From positions 186,001-250,000 of the forward strand of contig NZ_JAGFNS010000013.1 of the NCBI RefSeq assembly GCF_017592555.1: a stretch of 64,000 nucleotides of DNA, given 5' to 3'. Source of the stretch: Actinoplanes flavus. Lineage in GTDB: Bacteria; Actinomycetota; Actinomycetes; Mycobacteriales; Micromonosporaceae. The notes under the pieces are model-generated. The model made no database searches, was not told the origin of the DNA, and saw only the letters and a list, made by a program, of their open reading frames with translations. This document shows positions 8,975 to 18,064 of the stretch, piece by piece (position 1 is the stretch's first letter; every line of letters begins with the position of its first letter). Position numbers and translations under genes: made by a program.

Positions 8975-10560
8975 GTTTCGACCACCTCTTCCGCGCTCTC
9001 GAGCGCCTCGGCGCCTGGCAGTGCCGGGAGCGTGAAGTTGATCGACGCACCCTCGGGGACGTCGACGTCCAGCCAGACCCGCCCGCCATGGTATTCGACG
9101 ATCTTCTTGACGATCGCCAATCCGATGCCGGTCCCCTCGTACGCGTCCCGGGCGTGCAACCGCTGGAAGATCACGAAGACCTTGTCGGCGAACTCGGCCT
9201 CGATGCCGATGCCGTTGTCCCGCACGTTGACATGCCACTCACGGCCCTGGAGCTCGGCGGTGATCCGCACGACCGGCGGCACATCGGGCCGGCGGAACTT
9301 GAGCGAGTTGCCGATCAGGTTGACGAAGAGGGTGGTGAGCAGCGGCTCCTCACCCTCCACGGTGGGCAGTCCGCTCCAGCTGATCTCCGCGCCCTCGCCG
9401 GCGCGCGTCTCCAGCTGCGACTTGACTTCGGCGAGCACCTTGTTCAGGTCGACGTCGGTGAATCCGGTGGTGAGCCGGCCGATCCGGGAGAAGGCGAGCA
9501 GGTCGTTGATGAGCCGCTGCATGCGCTGCGCCCCGTCGACGGCGAAGGCGATGTACTGGTCGGCGCGCTCGTCCATTTGTCCCGCGTACCGTCGCTGGAG
9601 GAGCTGGCAGAAGCTGGCCACCTTGCGCAGCGGCTCCTGGAGGTCGTGCGAGGCCACGTAGGCGAACTGCTCCAGGTCGCGGTTGGACCGGGTCAGCTCC
9701 TCGGCCTGCGACTGCAACTGCTGGTTGATCCATTCGACCTGCTGGCGCGCCTCCCGGACCTCGCTCAGTTCGCTGGCGATCTGCTGCCGCATCCGGTCGA
9801 TGTCGGCGGCGAGGCCGGCCAGGTCGGGTGAGCCGTAGCGGCCTTCGATGTGCCGGTCGTAGTCGCCGGCCGCGACCTGCCGCACCTGTCCGGCGAGGTC
9901 CAGGATCGGCCGGCTGACCAGGCGGTCCAGCAGGAGCAGCAGGAAGGCTCCGGTGAACAGGATGATCACCGCGGCGGCGATCTCGATGGCCACCATCGCC
10001 TGGCTGGAGTCGCGGGCGGCGTCCGCCGAGCGGGCCCGCAGTTCCAGGATGCGGTCCTGCATCACCTGGACGGCGGCGCGGACCTCGTCGAACTCGCGGG
10101 TGCCGGACGCTTCGATCCGCTGCTGGGCCGCCTCGGTTCCGTCGCCGCGAACGGTCTGGATGAGCGGTTCGGCCACCTTGACGCGCCAGGCGACGGCGCG
10201 TTCCCGGACCACGTCGAGAGCGGCGCGGATCTCGCTGTCCCCCGGCTCCAGGTAGCTCTCGATCCGGCTGATCTGCAGGCTCTCCTGCGCCAGCCCGTTC
10301 CGGTACGGCTCGAGGTTGTGTTCCTGCCCGGTGATGGCGTAGCCCCGGACGCCGGTCTCCTGGTCGACGAGCGCGGTGTTCAGGGTCTCGCCGGCGGCCC
10401 GCATCGGGTTGACCCGGTCGAGGATGTCGTCGACCTGCTGGTTGTTGGCGGCCGCCGTGATCGCGGCGACCACGCCGAGCCCGCCGAGCAGCACCCCGGC
10501 GGCGCCGCAGAGCGCCACGATCCGAACCCGCAGCGTCCAGGCTCGCATCCGGTTCCTCAT
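8971..10560 (-). CDS. CHASE3-HAMP sensor histidine kinase
   Basis: 529 residues. A first membrane helix near 10-35 is followed by an extracytoplasmic CHASE3 domain (~35-185; the TALVDQETGVRGYAITG pattern is diagnostic). A second helix (~190-212) and a HAMP/coiled-coil linker lead to HisKA with VASHDLQEPLRK (His near 300). The HATPase_c domain shows NLIGNSLKF (N box), DNGIGIE (G1), FVIFQRLHARD (F box) and GTGIGLAIVKKI (G2). The HDLQEP H-box is the phytochrome-like HisKA type. The start overlaps the stop of the phosphatase gene by 4 bases (ATGA), so phosphatase, kinase and receiver appear coupled. Confidence 0.92.
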   Translation of the reverse strand: MRNRMRAWTLRVRIVALCGAAGVLLGGLGVVAAITAAANNQQVDDILDRVNPMRAAGETLNTALVDQETGVRGYAITGQEHNLEPYRNGLAQESLQISRIESYLEPGDSEIRAALDVVRERAVAWRVKVAEPLIQTVRGDGTEAAQQRIEASGTREFDEVRAAVQVMQDRILELRARSADAARDSSQAMVAIEIAAAVIILFTGAFLLLLLDRLVSRPILDLAGQVRQVAAGDYDRHIEGRYGSPDLAGLAADIDRMRQQIASELSEVREARQQVEWINQQLQSQAEELTRSNRDLEQFAYVASHDLQEPLRKVASFCQLLQRRYAGQMDERADQYIAFAVDGAQRMQRLINDLLAFSRIGRLTTGFTDVDLNKVLAEVKSQLETRAGEGAEISWSGLPTVEGEEPLLTTLFVNLIGNSLKFRRPDVPPVVRITAELQGREWHVNVRDNGIGIEAEFADKVFVIFQRLHARDAYEGTGIGLAIVKKIVEYHGGRVWLDVDVPEGASINFTLPALPGAEALESAEEVVET

Positions 10561-11750
10561 CTGCCGCCGCCCCGGGAGATCAGCAGCATCGCGACGTCGT
10601 CGGTGAGCGGGCCGCCGTTGTCCCGGTCGGCCCGCGCGACCAGCCATTCGGGCAGCTCGGGCAGCGGTTTGGCACGCGCCTCCGGCTCGGCCAGCAGTTG
10701 GCACAGGCCGTCGACGTCGAGTCGCTCGTCGCCGCTACGCCCCTCGATCAGGCCGTCGGTGTACATCAGCAGGGACCAGTCATGGCCGTCGAACTCCAGC
10801 TCGGTCGCGGGGGTGGGAGTGGGACGTACCCCGAGGACGATCCCGGTACGCACGGCGACCGGCGCGGCCCGTCCTCCGGAGAGCACGATGGGCGGCGGGT
10901 GGCCGGCCACCCGTACCGTTGCCCTGTTCCCGGGAAGGTCGATGACCGCCGACGCGACCGTGGCGAACACCTCGCGGGCCCGCCGTTCGGACATCAGCAC
11001 CTGTTCGAGTGAGGGCAGCACCTGTTCCTCGGGCACTCCGGCGAGGACCAGGGCCCGCCAGGCGACCCGCAGTTCGACGCCGAGCGCCGCCTCGTCGACG
11101 CCGTGCCCGCAGACGTCGCCGACGATCACGTGCAGCCGGTCGTCGCCGACCTGCACCACGTCGTAGAAGTCGCCACCGAGCAGGCCCATGGCCCGCCCGG
11201 ACCGGTAGAACGGCTCGACCCCGATGCCGAAGTCGTCCCGTTTGAGCGGCTTGGGCAGCAGACCGCGTTCCAGCCGGGCCGACTCGGCTTCGCGCAGCTC
11301 TGCCTCGCGCAGTCGCCGGGCGTTCTCGTCGGCGCGTTTCCGCTCCACCGCGTAGCGCAGCGACCGGATCAGCAGCACCCCGTCGACCTGGCCTTTGACC
11401 AGGTAGTCCTGGGCGCCCTCGGCGACCGCCTGCACCCCGAGGTGCTCGTCGGAGCGGCCGGTGAGCACGCAGACCGCGGCGCCTCCGGCGACGGCGAGCA
11501 GTTTGCGCAGGCCGTCGATGCCCTCGGCGTCGGGCAGGCCCAGGTCGAGCAGGACGCACTCGACTCCGGCCAGCCGATCGCGGGCCTCGCGCAGGCTGCT
11601 GGCGACGGTCAGTTCGAACGGGGCCTCGGCTTCGGTGAGTAGCTCACGGACCAGGAAGGCATCACCCTCGTCGTCCTCGACGAGCAGGATCCGTAGCCGT
11701 TCCAGCTGGTCCGCCGCGTACCTGCGGGACGCGAGCGACCGCTCCGTCAT
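10557..11750 (-). CDS. Receiver-PP2C (RsbU/SpoIIE-like) phosphatase
   Basis: 397 residues. An N-terminal receiver domain (LLVEDDEGD; LLDLGLPD; YLVKGQ) is followed by a short helical linker and a SpoIIE/PP2C phosphatase domain starting near 165. Metal-binding motifs are GGDFYDV, GDVCGHGVDEA and TDDVAMLLI. Fused receiver/RsbU phosphatases dephosphorylate anti-sigma antagonist proteins in stress and developmental switches. No anti-sigma factor or STAS gene lies next to it, so the partner is elsewhere. First gene of a four-gene operon with the kinase, receiver and inositol-phosphatase-like genes. Confidence 0.9.
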   Translation of the reverse strand: MTERSLASRRYAADQLERLRILLVEDDEGDAFLVRELLTEAEAPFELTVASSLREARDRLAGVECVLLDLGLPDAEGIDGLRKLLAVAGGAAVCVLTGRSDEHLGVQAVAEGAQDYLVKGQVDGVLLIRSLRYAVERKRADENARRLREAELREAESARLERGLLPKPLKRDDFGIGVEPFYRSGRAMGLLGGDFYDVVQVGDDRLHVIVGDVCGHGVDEAALGVELRVAWRALVLAGVPEEQVLPSLEQVLMSERRAREVFATVASAVIDLPGNRATVRVAGHPPPIVLSGGRAAPVAVRTGIVLGVRPTPTPATELEFDGHDWSLLMYTDGLIEGRSGDERLDVDGLCQLLAEPEARAKPLPELPEWLVARADRDNGGPLTDDVAMLLISRGGGR

Positions 11751-11823
11751 TCCGATTCCCCACTCGACGCATAGGTGACCCGCAAATCGTGTACCAACCG
11801 GCCGCCCCGCACAACTCGGGTCA

Positions 11824-12168
11824 TCAGCGTGGGTCGCCGGCGGAGTCGGCGGCGACCCGCCGGGCGTGTTCGGCGATCACCTGCCCGAGGATGCCGTGCA
11901 GTTGTCCGCAGTCCCGGCAGTGCAGGTTCTCGTCCAGGTGGACGCCTCCGCATTTGACGCAGTCGCCCCGGTCCTCGGGATCCCGATAGGACTCCAGGGC
12001 CCGGCACATCGCCCGGATCACGTGGTCACTGACGGTGAAGACGTCCTCACCGAAGGCCGTGCGCACGCCGAGAACGGCGACGGGGTCAGCGTCCGGTGTC
12101 GGATTGTAGGGCGACACCCGGTCGATGAACTGCGCGATGACGGCGGCTGGGTCAAGCGGCGTAGTCAC
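11824..12168 (-). CDS. Hypothetical protein with zinc-ribbon-like CxxC pair
   Basis: 114 residues from GTG 12168; GTG 12177 would add three. Two cysteine pairs, CVKCGG and CRDCGQ, spaced 14 residues apart, suggest a structural zinc ribbon. I do not recognise the N-terminal helical part (AAVIAQFIDRVSPYN). No secretion or membrane signal. It lies 73 bp upstream of the signalling operon on the same strand and could be its first gene, though no overlap ties it in. Divergent from the M28 peptidase. Function unknown. Confidence 0.65.
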   Translation of the reverse strand: MTTPLDPAAVIAQFIDRVSPYNPTPDADPVAVLGVRTAFGEDVFTVSDHVIRAMCRALESYRDPEDRGDCVKCGGVHLDENLHCRDCGQLHGILGQVIAEHARRVAADSAGDPR

Positions 12169-12243
12169 CCGGCACACGCTATTGCACGCGCCAATGGATC
12201 TTCGGGGTACCCGTCAGGCGTACCCGGATGGTCAGATGTCCCC

Positions 12244-14547
12244 ATGAGTGACACAGCTCTCAGCCGGCCGGCGCGACGCGGTCTCGCCGCCGCCGCCGTC
12301 CTGGCCGTTCTCGGGCTGGCCGGCCTGGCCGCGGTTCGTTCCGTTCAACCGCCCGCGGAGCGGGCGACGTCGGCGCCGGCGAGCGACTTCAGCGCGGCGA
12401 GGGCCTTCGAGGAGGTACGCGCGATCGCCTCCACACCGCACCCGGCCGGCAGTGCCGCCAACGACCGGGTACGCGAGCACCTGATCGACAGGCTGCGTGG
12501 TCTGGGCCTCGCGCCCGAGGTGCAGGACGTGGTGTCGGTGCAGGGCGCCGGCCTCTCCTCGTCGGCGGGCGGGACCGGCCTGGCCCGGGTGCGGAACGTG
12601 GTCACCCTGATTCCCGGGTCCGCCTCGACCGGGCGGATCTTCCTGATCGCGCACTACGACTCGGCGCAGATCGCCCCGGGCGCGAACGACGACGGCGCGG
12701 GCACCGCCACGATCCTGGAGACGGCACGGGCGCTGACCAGCGGGAACCAGCTGCGCAACGACGTGGTGCTGGTGCTCACCGACGCCGAGGAGGCCTGTCT
12801 TTGCGGGGCCAAGGCGTTCGTCGACCAGCACCCGCTGGCCCGGGACGGCGGGGTGGCGCTGAACCTGGAGGCGCGGGGCGGCAGCGGCCCGGCGATCATG
12901 TTCGAGACGTCGGCGGGCAACGCGCGGCTCGTGGAGACGTACGCCCGGGTGCCGTACCCGGTCGGCACGTCCTTCGCCGTGGAGATCTACCGGCTGCTGC
13001 CGAACGACACCGACTTCACCCCGTTCCGCGAGTCGGACTTCCTGGGCCTCAACACCGCCTACATCGACGGCGCCGCGGTCTACCACGCGCCGACCGACAA
13101 GCCGTCGGCGATGAACCGGGACAGCCTTCAGCACCACGGGGACAACGCGCTGGCTCTGGTACGGGAGTTCGGCGCCCAGGACCTGACCACGGTGAGCAAC
13201 GCCGGGGACGCCACCTACTTCCCGGTGCCGGGCCTGCTGATCCGCTACCCGGGCGCGCTGGTGTGGCCGCTGGCCGGGGCGGCCCTGATCGCGGTGGCCG
13301 CGCTGGGCTGGTTCGTCCGCCGCCGGGTGCTCGTCGCGATTCCGCTCGCCGTGCTGCCGATCATCGTGGCGCCGGTGCTGGCCCAGGGCCTGTGGGCGCT
13401 GCTGAAGGCGGTCCGGCCCGAGTACGGCGGCCTGCCGATCGACCCGTACCGTCCGATGTGGTACCGCCTCGCGGTGATCGCCCTGGCCGCCGCCACCGTC
13501 CTGATCTGGTACGCCCTGCTGCGCCGCCGTGTCGGCCCGGCGGCACTGGCCGTCGGTGGCCTGACCTGGCTCGCCGTCCTCGGGACGGTGCTGGCCGCGT
13601 TCACCCCGGGCGGCTCCTACCTGGCCGCGCTGCCGGCCCTGGCCGTCGCGGGGTCCGCCCTGCTCGCGATGCGCGCCCGCCGATGGCTCGCGGTCACCGT
13701 CCTGATCGTCGGCGCGCTGGTCCCGGTGGTCATCCTGCTGCCGACGGTGCTGATGCTGTTCCCGGCGCTCGGCATGCCGATGGCCGGGGTGGGCGCGTTC
13801 CTGACCGTGCTGCTGGGTCTGGCCCTGCTGCCGGTGCTGGACCTGCTGCACCCGGTGGAGGCGGGCGCCCGTGGCCTGGACGCGCTGAAGGCTCGCCGGC
13901 TCGGCGCCGTACCGTCGCTGATCGCGGTCGTGGCGGCGATCGGCTGCACGGCGACCGGCCTGGCGGTGGACCGCTTCGACGAGGAGCACCCATCGCTCAC
14001 CCATCTGATGTACGCCCTGGACGCCGACAACGGCACCGCTCGCTGGCTCACCGAGGAAGCCGAGCCGCAGGAGTGGACGTCCCGGTACGTGACCGGTGAG
14101 CCCGCCGAGGTGTCCGCCACCCTGCCGGCTTTCGGCGACGAGAAGCTGCGCAGCGGTCCGGCTCCGGCGGCGACCCTGCCGGCGCCGGCGCTCACGCTGC
14201 TCTCGGAGAGCGCCTCAGGCGGCCTGCGCACCATGACGTTGCTGCTCGATCCGCAGCGGGCGGTCCGGTTCGCCACCCTCCACGTGGTCGGCGCCGAGGT
14301 CACCGCGATCACGGTGGGTGGCCGGCCGATCGACCCCACGCCGGGCTTCGTCTTTCACGCGCCGCCGGAGAACGGGGTCGAGATCAGCCTGACGGTACGG
14401 GCGAGTGGCCCGGTCACCTTCCGGGCGATGGACGCCAGCGACGACCTCGCCGCGATGCCCGGCTTCCGGCCGCGCCCGGCGGACGTCGGGGTGCTCGGCT
14501 CACACAGCAGCGAGATGGTCGCCGTGGCGAAGACCTACACGCTCTAG
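12244..14547 (+). CDS. M28 family metallopeptidase with multi-pass membrane domain
   Basis: 767 residues. A short cytoplasmic tail and signal anchor (GLAAAAVLAVLGLAGLAAV) are followed by an M28 aminopeptidase domain. The zinc ligands are readable in LIAHYDSAQ, NDDGAGTATIL, LTDAEEACLCGA and, at the end of the domain, YHAPTDKPSAM. From about 330 on, eight or so hydrophobic helices run to about 600, then a ~150-residue soluble C-terminal domain. The layout is that of the Fxna/ERMP1-like and bacterial vacuolar-type M28 membrane peptidases. Substrate unknown. ATG at 12244 lies directly before the signal anchor. The stop overlaps the Smr gene stop by four bases (CTAG). Confidence 0.87.
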   Translation: MSDTALSRPARRGLAAAAVLAVLGLAGLAAVRSVQPPAERATSAPASDFSAARAFEEVRAIASTPHPAGSAANDRVREHLIDRLRGLGLAPEVQDVVSVQGAGLSSSAGGTGLARVRNVVTLIPGSASTGRIFLIAHYDSAQIAPGANDDGAGTATILETARALTSGNQLRNDVVLVLTDAEEACLCGAKAFVDQHPLARDGGVALNLEARGGSGPAIMFETSAGNARLVETYARVPYPVGTSFAVEIYRLLPNDTDFTPFRESDFLGLNTAYIDGAAVYHAPTDKPSAMNRDSLQHHGDNALALVREFGAQDLTTVSNAGDATYFPVPGLLIRYPGALVWPLAGAALIAVAALGWFVRRRVLVAIPLAVLPIIVAPVLAQGLWALLKAVRPEYGGLPIDPYRPMWYRLAVIALAAATVLIWYALLRRRVGPAALAVGGLTWLAVLGTVLAAFTPGGSYLAALPALAVAGSALLAMRARRWLAVTVLIVGALVPVVILLPTVLMLFPALGMPMAGVGAFLTVLLGLALLPVLDLLHPVEAGARGLDALKARRLGAVPSLIAVVAAIGCTATGLAVDRFDEEHPSLTHLMYALDADNGTARWLTEEAEPQEWTSRYVTGEPAEVSATLPAFGDEKLRSGPAPAATLPAPALTLLSESASGGLRTMTLLLDPQRAVRFATLHVVGAEVTAITVGGRPIDPTPGFVFHAPPENGVEISLTVRASGPVTFRAMDASDDLAAMPGFRPRPADVGVLGSHSSEMVAVAKTYTL

Positions 14548-14828
14548 CGGCCCCGGCCCCTGCGGCCGGTGGGGGCGTCGAATCGGAAGTGCACGAAGAG
14601 ACGCCCCCAGTTGTCGCCGTCCTTCTCGACCCGGTGGTAGAGCTGCTTGATCTCTTTCTGGTCGAGGAAGCGGATGACCTTCTTCTTCAGGGCCCCGCTG
14701 CCCTTGCCCGGGATGATCTCGACGAGAGTGGCCTTCTTCTGGATGGCCTCGTCGATGATCCCCCGCAGCGCGCGGTCGATCTCGTGCCCCTTGTTGAAGA
14801 TGTCGTGCAGGTCCAGCTTCAGCTTCAC
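14544..14828 (-). CDS. Smr domain protein
   Basis: 94 residues that are essentially one Smr domain: KLDLHDIF at the start (LDLH motif), IIPGKGSGALKKKV (GxGxG-type loop) and a final FHFR-like strand followed by a basic tail. Smr domains, as in MutS2, have nicking endonuclease activity on DNA or cleave RNA near stalled ribosomes. A stand-alone short Smr protein cannot be assigned further. The ATG lies 10 bp from the stop of the TPR gene upstream, so the two are probably cotranscribed. Confidence 0.85.
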   Translation of the reverse strand: MKLKLDLHDIFNKGHEIDRALRGIIDEAIQKKATLVEIIPGKGSGALKKKVIRFLDQKEIKQLYHRVEKDGDNWGRLFVHFRFDAPTGRRGRGR

Positions 14829-14838
14829 GATCGAGACC

Positions 14839-15210
14839 CTACGCCGCGCTGTTCTTGCCGAGCCAGGTCTCGACCCGGCGCAGCGCCTCCTGGTAGTCGG
14901 TCTGCGTCTTCATGGCGGAGGCCAGCCGCAGGTGTGGTAGCGCCTCACGAAAACGGCCGGACCGCTCCAGGGTCCGGCCGAGCACGTGGTGCGCGTAGTG
15001 GTCGGAGGGATCATGCTCGATCAGCACCCGTAGCTGAGCCTCCGCCCCGTTCAGCTGGGCCGAGTTGAAGTACGCCCGGGCCAGCAGCAGCCGGACCGCG
15101 GTGTTGTGCGGCTCGGCCTCGACGATCGGCTCGAGCAGCCGGGCGGCGCCGAGCGGGTCGCCGGACTCGAAGAAGAAGGTGGCCCTGCGGTAGTCCTCGA
15201 GAAGATCCAC
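14839..15210 (-). CDS. Small tetratricopeptide repeat protein
   Basis: 123 residues containing about three TPR units: DYRRATFFFESGDPLGAARLL, then PHNTAVRLLLARAYFNSAQL, then DHYAHHVLGRTLERSGRF. GTG at 15210 is chosen because GGGGAG lies 7 bases upstream; longer in-frame starts run into low-complexity sequence. TPR proteins are protein-binding scaffolds. It is followed closely by the Smr gene, so the pair may work together, but no function is established. Confidence 0.82.
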   Translation of the reverse strand: MDLLEDYRRATFFFESGDPLGAARLLEPIVEAEPHNTAVRLLLARAYFNSAQLNGAEAQLRVLIEHDPSDHYAHHVLGRTLERSGRFREALPHLRLASAMKTQTDYQEALRRVETWLGKNSAA

Positions 15211-15338
15211 GTGAACGCTCCCCACACTCGCGCCGCCGCTTTGACCCACGCTCGCACAACATCGCGCCAACATCGAGTGTTCCCCGGGCGACGGCTCCCT
15301 GACAACCGGGAATGCCCAGGTGGGGGACCGTGAATTGA

Positions 15339-15560
15339 TCAACGCCGGAGCAGCAGCAGAGCCAGGCCGCCGGTGAGCAGGTAGCCACCGAGCGCGGCGA
15401 GCAGCATCGGGCTGACCCCTCCGCCGGGCAGTTCGGGCATCGATCCGGAGGCCTCCGGCCGGCGCTGCTCGGGCAGCTCGGCACGGGCCGACGGAGCGAG
15501 GCAGAGGAGCAGGAAGAGGATCGCGGAGAGCCCAGCCGCTATCCGACCAACTAGTCCCAT
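15339..15560 (-). CDS. Small secreted or wall-anchored protein with LPGGG and C-terminal membrane helix
   Basis: 73 residues. A signal peptide (GLSAILFLLLCLAPSARA) is followed by a ~15-residue polar stretch, then PELPGGG, a hydrophobic helix (PMLLAALGGYLLTGGLALLLL) and a two-Arg tail. The order short motif, helix, positive tail is that of a sortase sorting signal, but LPGGG lacks the Thr of LPxTG. It could therefore be a plain membrane anchor. Function unknown. Confidence 0.6.
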   Translation of the reverse strand: MGLVGRIAAGLSAILFLLLCLAPSARAELPEQRRPEASGSMPELPGGGVSPMLLAALGGYLLTGGLALLLLRR

Positions 15561-15723
15561 TAGTCCATTATGTGACGGTTGCCCCTCAGGCCGGTTTCGC
15601 CACTCCGCTCGCCAGGATCCTCATCCGCCCGAACCCCCGTGCCGAAGATGGCAGAGGCACAGGCGCTTCACAGGAAACGAAAAGGCGGCACCGAGCGTGG
15701 GCACCCACAGTAGGGGCATGACG

Positions 15724-16455
15724 ATGGCGAACGCAGAACCCGGCACCGAACTCCGGCGGCCCGACGGGACCCCGGTCCGGGTGCTCGTGGTGGACGACGA
15801 ACCGACGCTGGCCGAGCTGCTCTCGATGGCGCTGCGCTACGAGGGCTGGGAGGTGCGCAGCGCCGGCGACGGCATGACCGCCGTCCGCACCGCGCGCGAC
15901 TTCCGCCCGGACGCCGTCGTGTTGGACATGATGCTCCCCGACATCGACGGGCTCGAGGTGCTGCGCCGGCTGCGCGGCGAGACCCCCGAGGTGCCGGTGC
16001 TGTTCCTCACCGCCAAGGACTCGGTCGAGGACCGGATCACCGGCCTCACCGCGGGCGGCGACGACTACGTCACCAAGCCGTTCAGCCTGGAGGAGGTGGT
16101 GGCCCGGCTGCGCGGTCTGATGCGGCGGATGGGACACGCCCCCATGCGTACGGAGTCGCAGCTCGTCGTCGGCGACCTCACCCTGGACGAGGACTCGCAC
16201 GAGGTCCGCCGGGGTGGTGATCTGGTCACGCTCACCGCCACCGAGTTCGAGCTGCTGCGCTACCTCATGCGTAACCCGCGGCGGGTGCTGAGCAAGCCGC
16301 AGATCCTGGACCGGGTCTGGAACTACGACTTCGGCGGGCAGGCGAACGTGGTCGAGCTCTACATCTCGTACCTGCGGAAGAAGATCGACGCCGGCCGCGC
16401 GCCGATGATCCACACCATGCGCGGTGCCGGCTACGTGCTCAAGCCGGCCGACTGA
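15724..16455 (+). CDS. OmpR/PhoB-type response regulator
   Basis: 243 residues. The receiver has VVDDEPTL, the phosphoacceptor near D68 in VVLDMMLPD, FLTAKD and YVTKPF. The C-terminal winged-helix domain shows LTATEFELLRYLMRNP and a recognition helix in VVELYISYLRKK, with the final GAGYVLK. It most resembles the actinobacterial TcrA/PrrA class. The start is ATG at 15724, with AGGGG 7 bases upstream; ATG at 15718 and GTG at 15697 are in frame. The kinase gene follows with a 3-base gap, so the two form a classical pair. Confidence 0.93.
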   Translation: MANAEPGTELRRPDGTPVRVLVVDDEPTLAELLSMALRYEGWEVRSAGDGMTAVRTARDFRPDAVVLDMMLPDIDGLEVLRRLRGETPEVPVLFLTAKDSVEDRITGLTAGGDDYVTKPFSLEEVVARLRGLMRRMGHAPMRTESQLVVGDLTLDEDSHEVRRGGDLVTLTATEFELLRYLMRNPRRVLSKPQILDRVWNYDFGGQANVVELYISYLRKKIDAGRAPMIHTMRGAGYVLKPAD

Positions 16456-16458
16456 CCC

Positions 16459-18057
16459 ATGCGCTCCGCCGCCCCGACCCACTCCCGGCCGTCCCGCTGG
16501 CGCGATCCCGCGGGCTGGCCGCTGCGCACCCGCATCGTCGCCATCATGATCGCGCTGCTCTCGGTGCTGGGGCTGGTCGTCGGCGGCACCGCCGAGCTCT
16601 ACCTCCACAAGTCTCTGCACGACCAACTCGACTCCGAGCTCAGGTCGATCGAGGGCCGGCTCAAGGTGATCAAGAACAACGACGGCGGGAGCACCTTCGA
16701 CGGCCCGCCGGACGGACCCCGATCATCGAGCGGGCCGAAAAAGCCGTTCGGCGGCAGCGTGGAGGATTCGATCACGCTGTGGGTCGGAGCTGACGGCAAG
16801 GTGATCGACGGCGGCCTGGTGCGGGTCGAGCCGGGCAGCCGGGGGCCGGAGGTCGACTTCGACAAACTCGGCGATGCCGCGGTGGCCACGCTGATCGACG
16901 AGGTCCGCTCTGGCGAGGGGGCCGCGGATGTCGATCTTGGCGGCAACCTCTCCCAATACCGGGTGGTCGCCAGCCCGGCGCAGTACGACGGCCAGGCGGT
17001 GACCCTGTACACCGGGCTGTCCCTCGCGGACACCAACTCCACCCTGCTCACCGTCGCGGGGTTCACCGGGTGCGTGATCCTCGGTTCGCTGCTGATCGCC
17101 GGGTGGGGTGGGGCGCTCATCGTCCGCCGTACCCTCAAGCCTCTGGATCGCGTGGCAGCGACCGCGACCCGCGTCTCCGAGCTGAAGCTCGACGCCGGCG
17201 AGGTGCGACTCGCGCAGCGGGTGCCCGAGCAGGACACCGACCCGCGCACCGAGGTCGGCCAGGTCGGCGCCGCGCTCAACCGCATGCTCGACCACGTCGG
17301 CAACGCCCTGGAGGCGCGGCACGCCTCCGAGATGCAGGTTCGGCAGTTCGTCGCGGACGCCAGTCACGAGCTGCGCACCCCGCTGGCCGCGATCCGCGGG
17401 TACGCCGAACTGTCCCGCCGCAGCCGGCAGGTCGTGCCGGACGAGATCGCGCACGTGCTGAACCGGGTGGAGTCGGAGGCCAAGCGGATGACCGCCCTGG
17501 TCGAGGACCTGCTGCTGCTGGCCCGCCTGGACGCCGGCCGCCCGCTCGCCCAGGATGCGGTGGACCTCACCATGCTGGCCGTCGACGCCACGAGTGACGC
17601 GCACGCCGCCGGGCCCGGCCACTACTGGCAGCTGGACCTGCCGGACGAGCCGGTCACCGTGATCGGCGACGGCGCCCGCCTGCACCAGGTGGTCGCGAAC
17701 CTGCTGGCCAACGCCCGGACCCACACGCCGGAGGGCTCGACCGTGACGGTCAAGGTGGGCTCGGTACGAGACGCCGCGGTGATCCAGGTCATCGACAACG
17801 GCCCGGGCATCCAGCCGGACGTGGTGCCACGCATCTTCGAACGGTTCGCCCGGGGCGACAGCTCCCGGTCCCGCGCGGCCGGCAGCACCGGTCTCGGCCT
17901 GTCGATCGTGCACGCCGTGGTCACCTCGCACCGGGGCAAGGTGGGGGTGCAGAGCCGTCCCGGCCAGACCGTCTTCACCGTGATGCTGCCGCTCGGCCCA
18001 CCTCCTGTCGTCCCAACAGCTGAACAGAGACCGGAGATGCTGCAACCGGCGCGCTGA
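16459..18057 (+). CDS. Sensor histidine kinase paired with the OmpR-type regulator
   Basis: 532 residues. The first membrane helix is at about 25-47 and an extracytoplasmic sensor region (~48-190) contains a Gly/Ser/Pro-rich stretch. The second helix (~193-220) is followed by HAMP, HisKA with DASHELRTPLAAIRGY (His near 303) and HATPase_c with NLLANARTHT, DNGPGI, FERFARGD and GLGLSIV. The membrane-anchored HAMP-HisKA layout is that of the TcrY/PrrB type. The signal is unknown. Its stop codon overlaps the ribosome binding site of the leader peptide of the downstream DAHP synthase gene. Confidence 0.93.
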   Translation: MRSAAPTHSRPSRWRDPAGWPLRTRIVAIMIALLSVLGLVVGGTAELYLHKSLHDQLDSELRSIEGRLKVIKNNDGGSTFDGPPDGPRSSSGPKKPFGGSVEDSITLWVGADGKVIDGGLVRVEPGSRGPEVDFDKLGDAAVATLIDEVRSGEGAADVDLGGNLSQYRVVASPAQYDGQAVTLYTGLSLADTNSTLLTVAGFTGCVILGSLLIAGWGGALIVRRTLKPLDRVAATATRVSELKLDAGEVRLAQRVPEQDTDPRTEVGQVGAALNRMLDHVGNALEARHASEMQVRQFVADASHELRTPLAAIRGYAELSRRSRQVVPDEIAHVLNRVESEAKRMTALVEDLLLLARLDAGRPLAQDAVDLTMLAVDATSDAHAAGPGHYWQLDLPDEPVTVIGDGARLHQVVANLLANARTHTPEGSTVTVKVGSVRDAAVIQVIDNGPGIQPDVVPRIFERFARGDSSRSRAAGSTGLGLSIVHAVVTSHRGKVGVQSRPGQTVFTVMLPLGPPPVVPTAEQRPEMLQPAR

Positions 18058-18064
18058 GGTGGCT

